Source: Sphingomonas sp. HF-S4 (lineage in GTDB: Bacteria; Pseudomonadota; Alphaproteobacteria; Sphingomonadales; Sphingomonadaceae). Taken from it: a stretch of 64,000 nucleotides of DNA. The position numbers and the translations under genes were made by a program. Below are positions 49,649 to 57,992 of this stretch, piece after piece (positions within the stretch are counted from its first letter, which is position 1; every line of letters begins with the position of its first letter). The stretch is taken from positions 434,001 to 498,000 of the forward strand of contig NZ_JAWJEJ010000001.1 in assembly GCF_032911445.1 (NCBI RefSeq), read 5' to 3'. The notes under the pieces were generated by a model. That model made no database searches. It was not told the DNA's origin and saw nothing but the letters and a program-made list of their open reading frames with translations.

Positions 49649-50385
49649 TGCGCTGCCTCGCCGAGCCTGCGGATCTTGATGTTGCGGAAAGCGACCGGAT
49701 TGCCGTGATCCTGCAACGCCAGCACGCCGCTCGGGAAGGTGCCGAACAGGGGCATCGAGGCGAATTTCGATGCCGCCACGCGCTTGCGCCAGCTATCGTC
49801 GCCGAAAGAGACGTCGGCCGTCAGCGTGCCGTTCAGCCACTGGCGAATGCGGCCCTTGTCGACGCGCAAGCGCGCGTGATTCCAGCTCCCGGCGGGACGT
49901 GCCGCGCCCGATGGCGGCACCGTCATGTCGTAGAGTGCGCCGGCGCGGTGCGAGGGGATCTTGCCGTCGCTATGGCCATCATTGTCGAGAACCTGCATCT
50001 CGATCCCGGTTTCGTAGATATTCCTGGTCCCAGGGGCATTGCGTGCGAGATAGAACACACCGCTATTGCCGCCGCGCTCGACCTTCCAATCGAGGGTCAG
50101 TTCGAAGGCGCCGTAGCTGTCGACGGTAACCAGGTCGCCGCCATCCATCTTCCCACTCGTCGTGGTGAGCACGAGCGTGCCATCGCGCACCGACCAATCG
50201 GGGGATGCCGCGCTGCCGTCGAAGGAGTGCCAGCCACGCAAGTCGCGGCCGTTGAAGAGCAACCGCCAACCCTGGGCGCGTTCGCTGGCGGTGAGTGTGT
50301 TGTGGGCGGGTTGCTTCTGGCCGGCGATAGCCGGCGTAACGGTCAATGCCAGGAGACACAGGCCACCGATCAATTCTCTACGCAT
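49645..50385 (-). CDS. DUF1080 (3-keto-disaccharide hydrolase) domain protein, exported
   Basis: The 246-residue protein has a signal peptide (about 1-21, ...PAIAG). The concanavalin-like DUF1080 domain follows: 'GWRLLFNGRDLRGWHSFDG', 'FELTLDWKVERGGNSGVFYL', 'ETGIEMQVLDNDGH' and 'RQWLNGTL'. This family (PF06439) is linked to cleavage of 3-keto-glycosides. Start ATG 50385 has GGAGAG before it; the ATG at 50400 would place that site inside the gene. First gene of a coupled trio with the GMC enzyme and subunit 3: oxidise at C3, then split the glycosidic bond. Confidence 0.87.
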   Translation of the reverse strand: MRRELIGGLCLLALTVTPAIAGQKQPAHNTLTASERAQGWRLLFNGRDLRGWHSFDGSAASPDWSVRDGTLVLTTTSGKMDGGDLVTVDSYGAFELTLDWKVERGGNSGVFYLARNAPGTRNIYETGIEMQVLDNDGHSDGKIPSHRAGALYDMTVPPSGAARPAGSWNHARLRVDKGRIRQWLNGTLTADVSFGDDSWRKRVAASKFASMPLFGTFPSGVLALQDHGNPVAFRNIKIRRLGEAAQ

Positions 50386-50452
50386 CAACTCTCTCTCCAT
50401 CCGTCGCCTGGTCTTGCGGAGGCGATCTTTCGAAACGGCTGCCCGGCACGAC

Positions 50453-50489
50453 GTTGCGACAACGACCGCGATGAGCCGGTTGTCGCAAC
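50453..50489. promoter_or_regulatory. Long inverted repeat upstream of the 3-keto-glycoside operon
   Basis: GTTGCGACAAC (50453-50463) and GTTGTCGCAAC (50479-50489) are exact reverse complements, 15 bases apart, and each is itself a short dyad (GTTG...CAAC). They lie 70-100 bases before the DUF1080 start. The centre spacing of 26 bases would allow binding by two dimers, so an operator is likelier than an RNA hairpin. The rest of the 384-base gap (50386-50769) shows nothing else. Confidence 0.55.
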
Positions 50490-50769
50490 TCGGAAGAGCA
50501 GGTTTGGAAACTAGCCGCAAGCGTGGATAAAGAAAATTGATTTCATATATCGGCCATCCGCATGCCCTTGGCGGTGCCTTGCCCGCTACCGGCTGCTTAG
50601 CCCTGGTAGCAGGCGGGCAAGATTTTCCCGGCCCTCGTTCGCGAGTGCCTCTCGTCCCGCCCCGGACTATCGAGTTCGATATCGACCGAAGCGGGTGGCA
50701 CTCGGCGGCTGCCCGCGGCGCGGGCACCGCGACTCTCCGGGCGCTCCCGCGTGCCGGCACTTCTCCGTG

Positions 50770-51573
50770 TCAGGCGCGATGCCGAAGCAAGTCGTCCGGG
50801 GTCTCCAGGCTGATGGGCGGCAGCGCCTCGAATGCCGGCTTGGCGAAATAGAAGCCCTGAATATAGCGTACACCGATCGTGCTCAGCGCTTCCAGTTCGG
50901 CTCGCGTCTCGATACCCTCGGCAATCACCGTGACGCCGAGCGCGTCGCACATCTTCACGACGCCATCGACGATCATCCGGCGCGGCAAGCTCGCGTCCAG
51001 CCCGCGGATCAGTTCCATGTCGAGCTTGATGATGTCGGGTTGGAACCTGGCGAGCAGGTTGAGACCGGCATGGCCGGCGCCGAAATCGTCGAGCGCCGTG
51101 CCGAAGCCCATCTTCTGATAGGTAGCGATAATGTTCGATACGTGGTCGGGGTCTCGCATCTCCTCATTCTCGGTGAACTCGAAGATCAGGCGCTCGGTTG
51201 GAAAGCCGGTAGCCTTTGCGGTCTTGAGCGTCAGCTGAATGCATGCGGCAGGTGAGTAGACGGCGTTCGGCAGGAAGTTGATCGACAGCCGCGCACCGGA
51301 CTGGACCACCCCGGCCCGCGCGGCAGTTTCGATTGCCTTGACGCGGCATTGCTGGTCGAAGGCGTAGCGATTCTCCTGGGTCACGCGGGCCAGGACGCTG
51401 GCGGCGCTCTCCCCGGACGGACCACGGACGAGCGCTTCGTAGGCAAAGGCGCGACCCTCCACGATGTCGACGATGGGTTGGAAGGCCATCGAAAAGGAGA
51501 AATCCAAACCGTTGCCGTCACGGCATCCGGCGCATGGCTGGGCAGGCGAGCGGGAAGGGGTAAGCGGAACCAT
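50770..51573 (-). CDS. EAL-domain c-di-GMP phosphodiesterase
   Basis: The 267-residue protein consists of an EAL domain after a short N-terminal extension with two cysteines (CAGC). Active-site motifs are intact: 'AYEALVRG' (EAL), 'INFLPNA' (metal Asn), 'FEFTENE' (Glu), 'ALDDFGAGHAGL' (the DD pair and loop 6), 'IKLDMELI' (Lys), 'AEGIET' (Glu) and 'QGFYFAKP'. It is predicted cytoplasmic and able to hydrolyse c-di-GMP. There is no GGDEF, PAS or membrane part. Monocistronic. It complements the PilZ proteins at 11289 and 13527 as an element of c-di-GMP signalling. Confidence 0.92.
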   Translation of the reverse strand: MVPLTPSRSPAQPCAGCRDGNGLDFSFSMAFQPIVDIVEGRAFAYEALVRGPSGESAASVLARVTQENRYAFDQQCRVKAIETAARAGVVQSGARLSINFLPNAVYSPAACIQLTLKTAKATGFPTERLIFEFTENEEMRDPDHVSNIIATYQKMGFGTALDDFGAGHAGLNLLARFQPDIIKLDMELIRGLDASLPRRMIVDGVVKMCDALGVTVIAEGIETRAELEALSTIGVRYIQGFYFAKPAFEALPPISLETPDDLLRHRA

Positions 51574-51773
51574 GCCGCAATAAGTAGCTGAAACGGATTA
51601 AGATTTCTTGTTTGCGGTTCGAGGATTTTTGAATTGCAATTGGGATTGTCGGCTTCCGACGTCCTCGGCTCTGTCGGGGGCTGCACTGGCGGGGTTCTAG
51701 TCCGTAGATTCGTGAAGCGACCGGTCAGCTATCGCCCAGTAGCGGACGGTCCAAAGGCGCCGCGACTTTCTCA

Positions 51774-52231
51774 TCCCCCTCCCTGAAAGGGAGGGGTTAG
51801 GGGTGGGTTGGCGAGCGAAGCGAGCCATCCTACGCTGGCCCGATGCGCCATCGCATCGATCCGGAGCTGACCGCCCGAGCGCGCGAATTGCGAAACAATC
51901 CGACGCCCGCCGAAGCGGCGATCTGGCGGCTGCTTTCCAGGCATCGCCCGGCCTTCACGCGAGAACGCGTGATCGCTCCCTTCATCATCGATCTGACGTG
52001 CCGTCAGGCGAAACTGGGCATCGAATTCGACGGTAGCCAGCATCTTCAGGCGATCGAACCCGACGAGCGTCGCTCGGCATACCTCAGCAGGCGAGGTTGG
52101 CATATCATCCGCCTGTGGAACTCGGACGCGCTCTGTAACCCGGAAGGTGCCGCCCAGCACATTCTGCTGGAAGCCGCCGAGTGCCTCGGCGGCACCCACC
52201 CCCAACCCCTCCCTTCCAGGGAGGGGAGGGA
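51774..52231. mobile_element. Putative small mobile element: DUF559 gene between near-identical inverted repeats
   Basis: The left end (51774-51808) and the reverse complement of the right end (52194-52231) match at 29 of 31 positions. Each end contains its own palindrome (CCTCCCT...AGGGAGG) followed by a GGGGTT(A/G)GGGGTGGGT tail pointing inward. The only gene inside is the DUF559 nuclease, whose last codons and stop run through the right end. No direct target duplication is obvious. This is an inference from structure; no transposase of known type is present. Confidence 0.55.
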
Positions 52232-52253
52232 AAGACGGCTACGTTCCCGCTAG
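51843..52253 (+). CDS. DUF559 endonuclease-like protein (Vsr-type fold)
   Basis: The 136-residue protein begins 'MRHRIDPELTARARELRNNP' and has the PD-(D/E)xK-like core: 'TPAEAAIWRLLSRHR', 'VIAPFIIDLTCRQAKLGIEF', 'DGSQHLQAIEPDERR' and 'LSRRGWHIIRLWNSDAL'. Conserved D (in FIIDL), E-F-D-G and Q-H are candidate catalytic residues, as in Vsr mismatch nucleases. The last residues, 'GGTHPQPLPSREGRERR', are a translation of the flanking repeat. It is enclosed by inverted repeats. Its biological role is not established. Confidence 0.85.
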   Translation: MRHRIDPELTARARELRNNPTPAEAAIWRLLSRHRPAFTRERVIAPFIIDLTCRQAKLGIEFDGSQHLQAIEPDERRSAYLSRRGWHIIRLWNSDALCNPEGAAQHILLEAAECLGGTHPQPLPSREGRERRLRSR

Positions 52254-52481
52254 AACGGCAGCTAACCACCAATCTCCGACCTTCCACCCAAGCGCCGAAA
52301 GCGGTCGTATATGGATTGAGCGCCTTCGTGGGGGCTGAACGCTGGAATAAGCCTTTTGCGTCAGTTCGCGCGAATGATCGCGGACGCCTCGGTAACGCGG
52401 TACGCGACCTGAAGCATGAAACTCCGCGCGGAGCGACAGCCGACTGCATCCGATCGGGACCTGAGGCATTAGAACAGATGG

Positions 52482-55211
52482 ATGTTCTGGATTCTCATAG
52501 CCTCGCTCGCCGGCGCGTGCGTCACGCCGTTGATCGCACGGGTCATGGGGCGCGGGGCGGGGCTGGTCGTCGCGTTGCTGCCGCTCGGGCTGCTGGCCGC
52601 CTTCGTTTCGATGGCGCCCGTCGTCGAGCGGGGCTGGGTTCGGGGCCAGGGCATAGCCTGGGCGCCGAAGCTCTGGCTCGATTTCACGTTACGCCTCGAT
52701 GGCTTCTCCTTCCTGTTCTGCCTGCTGGTGACCGGAATCGGTTCGCTCGTGATCATTTATGCCGGCGGCTACCTCACCGAGCGTCCAAAGGCCGAACGCA
52801 GCCGGTTCTTCACGCTTATCCTGCTGTTCCTCACCGCCATGCTCGGGACCGTACTGGCGGAAAACCTGCTGGTGCTCGTGCTGTTCTGGGAGGCGACGAG
52901 CATCCTTTCCTTCCTGCTCGTCGGGTTCGACAGCCGCAGTGCCCGCTCGCGCCGCGCGGCGCTGATGGCGCTGCAGGTCACGGCATTCGGCGGCCTCGCG
53001 CTGCTTGCCGCGGTCCTGATGATCGGGCACGAACTCGGCACCTATTCGATGGCGAAGGCGGTCGAGCAGGCCGACACGCTGGCGGCAAGCCCGTGGGGCA
53101 GCCCGATCGTGGCGTGTATCCTGATCGCCGCGTTCACCAAATCGGCGCAGTTCCCCTTCCACTTCTGGCTGCCCAACGCAATGCAGGCGCCGACGCCGGC
53201 TTCCGCCTATCTCCATTCTGCCACGATGGTGAAGCTGGGGGTCTATCTGCTTGCCCGCTTCGAGCCGGTGTTCGCCGCGACGAGCTGGGGCCGCACCGTC
53301 GTGGTCACCGTCGCATGCCTGACGATGTTGTTGGCAGCTTTCCAGGCATTGCGCGCGGAAAACTTCAAGTCGGCGCTGGCCTATTCCACGATCGCCTCGC
53401 TCGGCATCCTGGTGCTGCTGGTCGGGTTGGACGGACCAGCGGCCACGGTCGCCATGGTCGGATTTCTCATGGCGCATGCGCTGTACAAGGCGGCACTGTT
53501 CTTCTGCGCGGGCTCGGTGCTGCATGCGACCGGACTGTACAGCCTGCGATCGATGGGTGGTCTGGCGAGATTCCTGCCGCTTACGGCGCTCGCCTGCGTC
53601 GGGGCGAGCCTGTCGATGGCCGGCATTCCGCCCTTTATCGGCTTCATCTCCAAGGAATTCCTGTTCGAAGCCCAGCTGGAGAGCAGCTGGGAGCTGGTGC
53701 CGCTGGCAATCGCCGTCATCGTCAACGCCGCGATGGTCGGCGTGGCGGGGGTAGTGACGCTGCGCCCCTTCTTCCTCGGGCGGGGCAAGGTGCAGGAGGT
53801 CAGGCACGGCGAGAGCTTTTCGCTGGTGGCGCCGCCGCTGCTGCTGGCGGTAACCGGGCTCGTCATCAGCCTGGAACCCGGCTGGATCACGCGGGTGGCG
53901 CTCCGCCCGGCGGTCGCCGCGGTATATGGCCGCGCGGTCGAGGTCGACATCGCCGTGTGGCATGGCGTGACGCCGATGCTGATGCTCAGCGTCGTGGTGG
54001 TGGGCATCGGCGCGCTGATCGTCCGCTTCTGGCGGCCGATCCACATTCGGCTGCGCAGCCGGCAATGGCCGGAAACCTTCGCAGTCGAGCGGCTCTGGGA
54101 ACGCAGCCTGCGCAGGCTGATCTATGGATCGCGCGCGATCACTGCCTGGGTGCAGCATGGCGACCTGCGCCGCTATCTGCTGGTCGTGACGCTCGGCGTG
54201 ATCGCGCTGATCCTCTGGTCGGTCCTTGCCGCCGGGGCGTTCCCGCGGCTTCCCGCGATCGGCGACATTCGGCCGGCGGCGGCGATCGTGGCGCTGATCG
54301 GGCTCGCTGGCGCGATAGCCGCAGCACGCGCGACTTCGCTGCTGGCCGCGATGATCGCCACCGGCCTGACGGGCTTCTGCGTGGCGATTACCTTCCTGAT
54401 GAACGGCGCGCCCGATCTCGCGCTCACCCAGTTCTCGGTCGAGGCGTTGATCGTCGTGCTGCTGACCGCGCTCCTGCTTGCGGTGCCGCTGGCGTCTCCG
54501 GCGACGCGTTCTCCGGCCATGCGCCGTAGCGACGCCATCGTTGCCGCCTGCCTCGGCCTCCTGCTGTTCGCCGGCATGCTCGACATGATCGCGAACGAGC
54601 ATGCTTCGATCGCCAGCGCCTTTTACGGGCGGATGAGCTATGTTGCCGCGCACGGACACAATGTCGTCAACGTGATCCTGGTCGACTTCCGCGGTTTCGA
54701 CACGCTGGGCGAGACAATGGTGATCGCCATGGCGGCGGTGCTTGCCCGCGCCCTGATGCCCCGCCGCAGCGGCACGGGTGCGACGGGAGGGGCGCAACCG
54801 GTGCATTTCTCGCTCCAGATTGCGGGCCGGCCGCTCGGCTGGCTGCTCCTGTTCGCCTCGCTCGTCATTCTGTGGCGCGGTCACGACCAGCCCGGGGGGG
54901 GCTTTATCGGCGGGCTGGTCGCCGCGCTGTCGTTTGCGCTTCTCTCGCTCGCTTATGGCGTCGATCGATCGGAACGCGCGCTGCGTGCAAGGCCGCTGAC
55001 CCTTGTCGCGGGCGGCATGCTCCTCACGTTGGCCAGCGGCTTGCCCGGCATGCTGGCCGGCGGGTCGTTCCTCGAGCAGCTATGGTGGCAGCCGGGCGGC
55101 TGGCTGCCCAAGCTCGGCACCACGCTGATATTCGACATCGGCGTATATCTGGTCGTTCTCGGCGCCATTCTCACCTTCCTCTTCGGCCTGCAGCGGGAGG
55201 CGGCACGATGA
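52482..55211 (+). CDS. mrpA: Mrp Na+/H+ antiporter subunit A fused to subunit B
   Basis: The 909-residue multi-pass membrane protein's first two thirds are a complex-I ND5-like antiporter module ('LFWEATSILSFLLVGFD', 'TKSAQFPFHFWLPNAMQAPT', 'PASAYLHSATMVKLGVYLLA') with the conserved Lys, Glu and His of the proton path. The C-terminal part ('HGHNVVNVILVDFRGFDTLG', then 'QPGGGFIGGLVAALSF') is the MrpB domain. It is the largest subunit of the monovalent cation/proton antiporter (pH and Na+ homeostasis). The start has a weak ribosome-binding site; the upstream 228-base gap shows no clear promoter. The stop overlaps the next ATG. Confidence 0.94.
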   Translation: MFWILIASLAGACVTPLIARVMGRGAGLVVALLPLGLLAAFVSMAPVVERGWVRGQGIAWAPKLWLDFTLRLDGFSFLFCLLVTGIGSLVIIYAGGYLTERPKAERSRFFTLILLFLTAMLGTVLAENLLVLVLFWEATSILSFLLVGFDSRSARSRRAALMALQVTAFGGLALLAAVLMIGHELGTYSMAKAVEQADTLAASPWGSPIVACILIAAFTKSAQFPFHFWLPNAMQAPTPASAYLHSATMVKLGVYLLARFEPVFAATSWGRTVVVTVACLTMLLAAFQALRAENFKSALAYSTIASLGILVLLVGLDGPAATVAMVGFLMAHALYKAALFFCAGSVLHATGLYSLRSMGGLARFLPLTALACVGASLSMAGIPPFIGFISKEFLFEAQLESSWELVPLAIAVIVNAAMVGVAGVVTLRPFFLGRGKVQEVRHGESFSLVAPPLLLAVTGLVISLEPGWITRVALRPAVAAVYGRAVEVDIAVWHGVTPMLMLSVVVVGIGALIVRFWRPIHIRLRSRQWPETFAVERLWERSLRRLIYGSRAITAWVQHGDLRRYLLVVTLGVIALILWSVLAAGAFPRLPAIGDIRPAAAIVALIGLAGAIAAARATSLLAAMIATGLTGFCVAITFLMNGAPDLALTQFSVEALIVVLLTALLLAVPLASPATRSPAMRRSDAIVAACLGLLLFAGMLDMIANEHASIASAFYGRMSYVAAHGHNVVNVILVDFRGFDTLGETMVIAMAAVLARALMPRRSGTGATGGAQPVHFSLQIAGRPLGWLLLFASLVILWRGHDQPGGGFIGGLVAALSFALLSLAYGVDRSERALRARPLTLVAGGMLLTLASGLPGMLAGGSFLEQLWWQPGGWLPKLGTTLIFDIGVYLVVLGAILTFLFGLQREAAR

Positions 55212-55588
55212 TGATCCTTTATGCCCTGGCAGGTGCCGGCATCATGGCCAGCGCGCTGTTCATGGTCCTGTCGCGCAATCTCGTTCGGATGCTGCTCGGC
55301 CTGTCGCTGCTCGCCACCGGCACCAATCTGCTGCTGTTCCTGGCGGGCCGCGTCCGCAGCGAGCAGCCGCCGATCATCGCGGAAGGCGCGAAGACCTTGG
55401 GCGAGGCGGCCGATCCGCTCTCCCAGGCGCTCATCCTGACCGCCATCGTCATCGGCTTCGCGCTCACCGTGGTGCTTGCGATCCTGGTGCTGCGGACCTG
55501 GCGGACGGCATCCACCGTCGATGCGCGCAACGTCGACGCCGCCGAAACGCTGGGGCCGCCGAAGTCGCGGGATCCGATCGATGTTTGA
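55208..55588 (+). CDS. mrpC: Mrp antiporter subunit C
   Basis: The 126-residue NuoK-like protein has three transmembrane helices: 'ILYALAGAGIMASALFMVL', 'LVRMLLGLSLLATGTNLLLF' and 'LSQALILTAIVIGFALTVVL'. The 'DPLSQALILTAIVIGFA' block is diagnostic for MrpC/MnhC. It overlaps mrpA by ATGA, and its 3' end overlaps the mrpD start. Confidence 0.94.
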   Translation: MMILYALAGAGIMASALFMVLSRNLVRMLLGLSLLATGTNLLLFLAGRVRSEQPPIIAEGAKTLGEAADPLSQALILTAIVIGFALTVVLAILVLRTWRTASTVDARNVDAAETLGPPKSRDPIDV

Positions 55589-57050
55589 TGCCGGGCTCGT
55601 CGTCGCGCCGGTGCTGCTGCCGTTCCTCGGCGCGGCGATCGCGCTGAGCCTGCGTGCGCGGCCAGCCGCGGCGACGGCATGCGGACTCGCAACGGTTTCT
55701 CTTCTGGCGGTGCTTTCGACGCTGCTGTTCCTGCAGGCGCAGGCCCGCCCGGGGGCCATCCGCAACGTGTTCGGCGGATGGCCTCAGGGCATCGGCATCA
55801 GCTTTTCGGCATCGATGCCCGGCGTCGCCTTCGTGCTGGTCACGGCGCTGGTGACGCTTGCGGTGTCGATCTACGCGCTGGCCGACATCGGCCCGCGCCG
55901 TCGCCGCGCGGGCTATGACGCGATGATGCTGGCGATGGTCGGCGCGGTGAACGGCGCCTTCCTGACCGACGACCTGTTCAATCTCTATGTGTGGTTCGAA
56001 CTCGCCTTGATCGCCGCGCTGGGACTGTTGACGCTGGACCGCCGCGCGCCGCAGATCGATGCCGCCATCCGCTACGCCGCCTTCGCGATGCTCGCCGCGA
56101 CGCTGATCCTGGTCGGCGTCGGTATGGTCTATGGAATCACCGGCACGCTGCACATCGGCAGCGCTGCGAAGGTCCTGGCAAACCAGCCGCCCGGCTTTGC
56201 CACGGCGCTTGCGGCCGCGCTTCTGCTGGGGGGATTCGCGCTCAAGTCCGGGCTGGCGCCCTTCCATCTCTGGCTGCCGACATCCTATCATACCGCGCCC
56301 ATATCGGCGCTCGCGGCGTTTGCCGGGCTGCTCACCAAGATGGGCTTCTTCGCGCTGTTGCTGATCTTCGCCGGGATGTTCGGGGTGGGCCGCGGGGCGC
56401 CGGGGGCGGCGCAGCTGGTGCCGCTGTTCGGCGCGATCGCGGCGATGACCATGTTGCTGTGCGTTGCGGGCGCTCTTGCACAGACCGACATGCGCCGGCT
56501 GCTCGCCTATCATGTCATCGCCCAGGTCGGATACATGATGGCCGGGCTTGCACTCGCCACCCGCGAAGGCGTGGCGGCGTCGGTGTTCTACATGTTCCAC
56601 TCCATCATCGTGCAAGCGAACCTTTTCCTCGGCGCCGGCCTGATCCGCCACGCCACCGGCAGCTGGGACCTCACCCGCACCGGGAGCATGGTGCGACGCG
56701 AGCCGCAGTTCGCGATCCTGTTCGCCGTGCCGGTGCTGTCGCTTGCCGGGATCCCACCCTTTTCGGGGTTCTGGGCGAAGCTGATTGTTATTCGTGAGAG
56801 CCTGGCAGGCGGCAGCGCCTGGCTGGGCGGGGTTGCGCTCCTGGCGGGGTTCATGACGATATTGTCGATGGCGAGCTTCTGGTCGGACGCTTGCTGGAAG
56901 AGCGCCCCCGGGGCCGTGCGCCGCATACCGCGATCGGGACTCGTGGCGATGGGGTTGCTGTCTAGCGCGACCGTCGCGATCGGGCTCGCCCCACAATGGC
57001 TGTGGGGCATTGCCCTGCAATCGGCCCAGAGCCTGGAGGCCGGGTTGTGA
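55581..57050 (+). CDS. mrpD: Mrp antiporter subunit D
   Basis: The 489-residue NuoL/M/N-like antiporter subunit has 'LYVWFELALIAALGLLTLDR', 'LKSGLAPFHLWLPTSYHTAP' (conserved Lys and His of the proton channel), and 'DMRRLLAYHVIAQVGYMMAG'. It has about fourteen helices. With MrpA it is thought to move ions across the membrane. ATG 55581 overlaps the end of mrpC by 8 bases; its TGA overlaps the GTG of mrpE. Confidence 0.95.
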   Translation: MFDAGLVVAPVLLPFLGAAIALSLRARPAAATACGLATVSLLAVLSTLLFLQAQARPGAIRNVFGGWPQGIGISFSASMPGVAFVLVTALVTLAVSIYALADIGPRRRRAGYDAMMLAMVGAVNGAFLTDDLFNLYVWFELALIAALGLLTLDRRAPQIDAAIRYAAFAMLAATLILVGVGMVYGITGTLHIGSAAKVLANQPPGFATALAAALLLGGFALKSGLAPFHLWLPTSYHTAPISALAAFAGLLTKMGFFALLLIFAGMFGVGRGAPGAAQLVPLFGAIAAMTMLLCVAGALAQTDMRRLLAYHVIAQVGYMMAGLALATREGVAASVFYMFHSIIVQANLFLGAGLIRHATGSWDLTRTGSMVRREPQFAILFAVPVLSLAGIPPFSGFWAKLIVIRESLAGGSAWLGGVALLAGFMTILSMASFWSDACWKSAPGAVRRIPRSGLVAMGLLSSATVAIGLAPQWLWGIALQSAQSLEAGL

Positions 57051-57382
57051 ACCTATACCGCCGCCTGCGCGCCGTAATCGTGCTCATCGGCGTGTTCCTG
57101 TGGGATTTGGTTGCCGCCTCCGTCAGCGTCGCGCGAATCGTCTTGTCCCCCCGGATCCGCACCTGCCCCGCGATCGTGATCGTCCCGGTCGGGTTGAAAC
57201 GGCCCTGGGCCGTCGCGCTCTTCGCCTATTTCACGTCGCTGACGCCCGGCTCGACCTGCCTGCATGTCTCCGAGGACCGCACACGCCTGTACATCCACGT
57301 CCTCGACGCGCCGGACGCGCAGCGTGCGGCCACCCGTTTCAAGCGACTGTACGAACGCTGGATCGCGGAGCTGGAGGCATGA
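57047..57382 (+). CDS. mrpE: Mrp antiporter subunit E
   Basis: The 111-residue protein has one or two N-terminal helices ('AVIVLIGVFLWDLVAASVSV'), then a cytoplasmic domain with 'IVIVPVGLKRPWAVALFAYF' and 'TSLTPGSTCLHVSEDRTRLY', the MrpE signature ('LTPGT...' region). It starts with GTG 57047 overlapping the mrpD stop (GTGA), which indicates translational coupling. This is somewhat shorter than classical MrpE proteins. Confidence 0.92.
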   Translation: MNLYRRLRAVIVLIGVFLWDLVAASVSVARIVLSPRIRTCPAIVIVPVGLKRPWAVALFAYFTSLTPGSTCLHVSEDRTRLYIHVLDAPDAQRAATRFKRLYERWIAELEA

Positions 57383-57654
57383 ACTTGATGGCGATGTTGA
57401 CCCCGGCCCTCTCGCTCGCGCTCGTCGCCGCTTTGTGCCTCGCCGGCTGGCGAATGATCCGTGGCCCGAGCTTTGTCGACCGGTTCATTGCCATCGACAT
57501 GCTGACAGCCATCGCCGTGGGTTTCGCCGCGCTCACCACCGTGGCGACCGGCAGAGGAGTCTTTCTCGACATTGCCTTGGGTCTAGCCCTGATAAACTTC
57601 GTCGCGACCGCGGCCTTTTCGGTATTCCTCGAAAGAAAGCGGAGAGATCGATGA
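57379..57654 (+). CDS. mrpF: Mrp antiporter subunit F
   Basis: The 91-residue protein has three transmembrane helices. 'RMIRGPSFVDRFIAIDMLTA' with the R-G-P-x-x-x-D-R-x-x-A-x-D pattern identifies MrpF/PhaF. ATG 57379 overlaps mrpE (ATGA), and the stop overlaps mrpG in the same way. Confidence 0.94.
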   Translation: MNLMAMLTPALSLALVAALCLAGWRMIRGPSFVDRFIAIDMLTAIAVGFAALTTVATGRGVFLDIALGLALINFVATAAFSVFLERKRRDR

Positions 57655-57992
57655 TCGTGATCGCCATGCTGCTGCTAACGCTGGGCGCGGGCTTCCTGCT
57701 GATCGCCGCGATCGGCGTGATCCGGCTGCCCGATCCGTTGCAGCGGATGCACAGCGCCACCAAGGCCGGCACGCTGGGGACCGCGCTGATGCTGGGCGGC
57801 GTGATGCTGTCCGGCGTCGTCGAGATCGGCTGGACCGGGCTGCTTGCGATGGTATTCCTGCTGCTCACGCTGCCCGTCGGCGCGCAATTGCTAGGGCGCG
57901 CCGCCTACGTTTCCGGTGCGCCGCTGGAAGGGCTGGAAAGCGATCCGCTGGAGGGCGAACTGGAACGCGCGAAGCCGCCGATCGAAGCCTAG
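57651..57992 (+). CDS. mrpG: Mrp antiporter subunit G
   Basis: The 113-residue protein has three hydrophobic helices. 'IRLPDPLQRMHSATKAGTLG' is the MrpG/PhaG signature. It is the last gene of the seven-subunit operon, with ATG 57651 overlapping mrpF. Its stop overlaps the stop of a convergent gene by four bases, with no terminator visible between them. Confidence 0.94.
   Translation: MIVIAMLLLTLGAGFLLIAAIGVIRLPDPLQRMHSATKAGTLGTALMLGGVMLSGVVEIGWTGLLAMVFLLLTLPVGAQLLGRAAYVSGAPLEGLESDPLEGELERAKPPIEA

Noticed and set aside
50594..50770. Possible small genes in the gap before the DUF1080 operon
   Set aside because: Short frames without ribosome-binding site or protein-like composition.
52689..54884. 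731-residue minus-strand frame opposite mrpA
   Set aside because: His/Arg/Gln-rich shadow of a membrane protein gene; no independent support.
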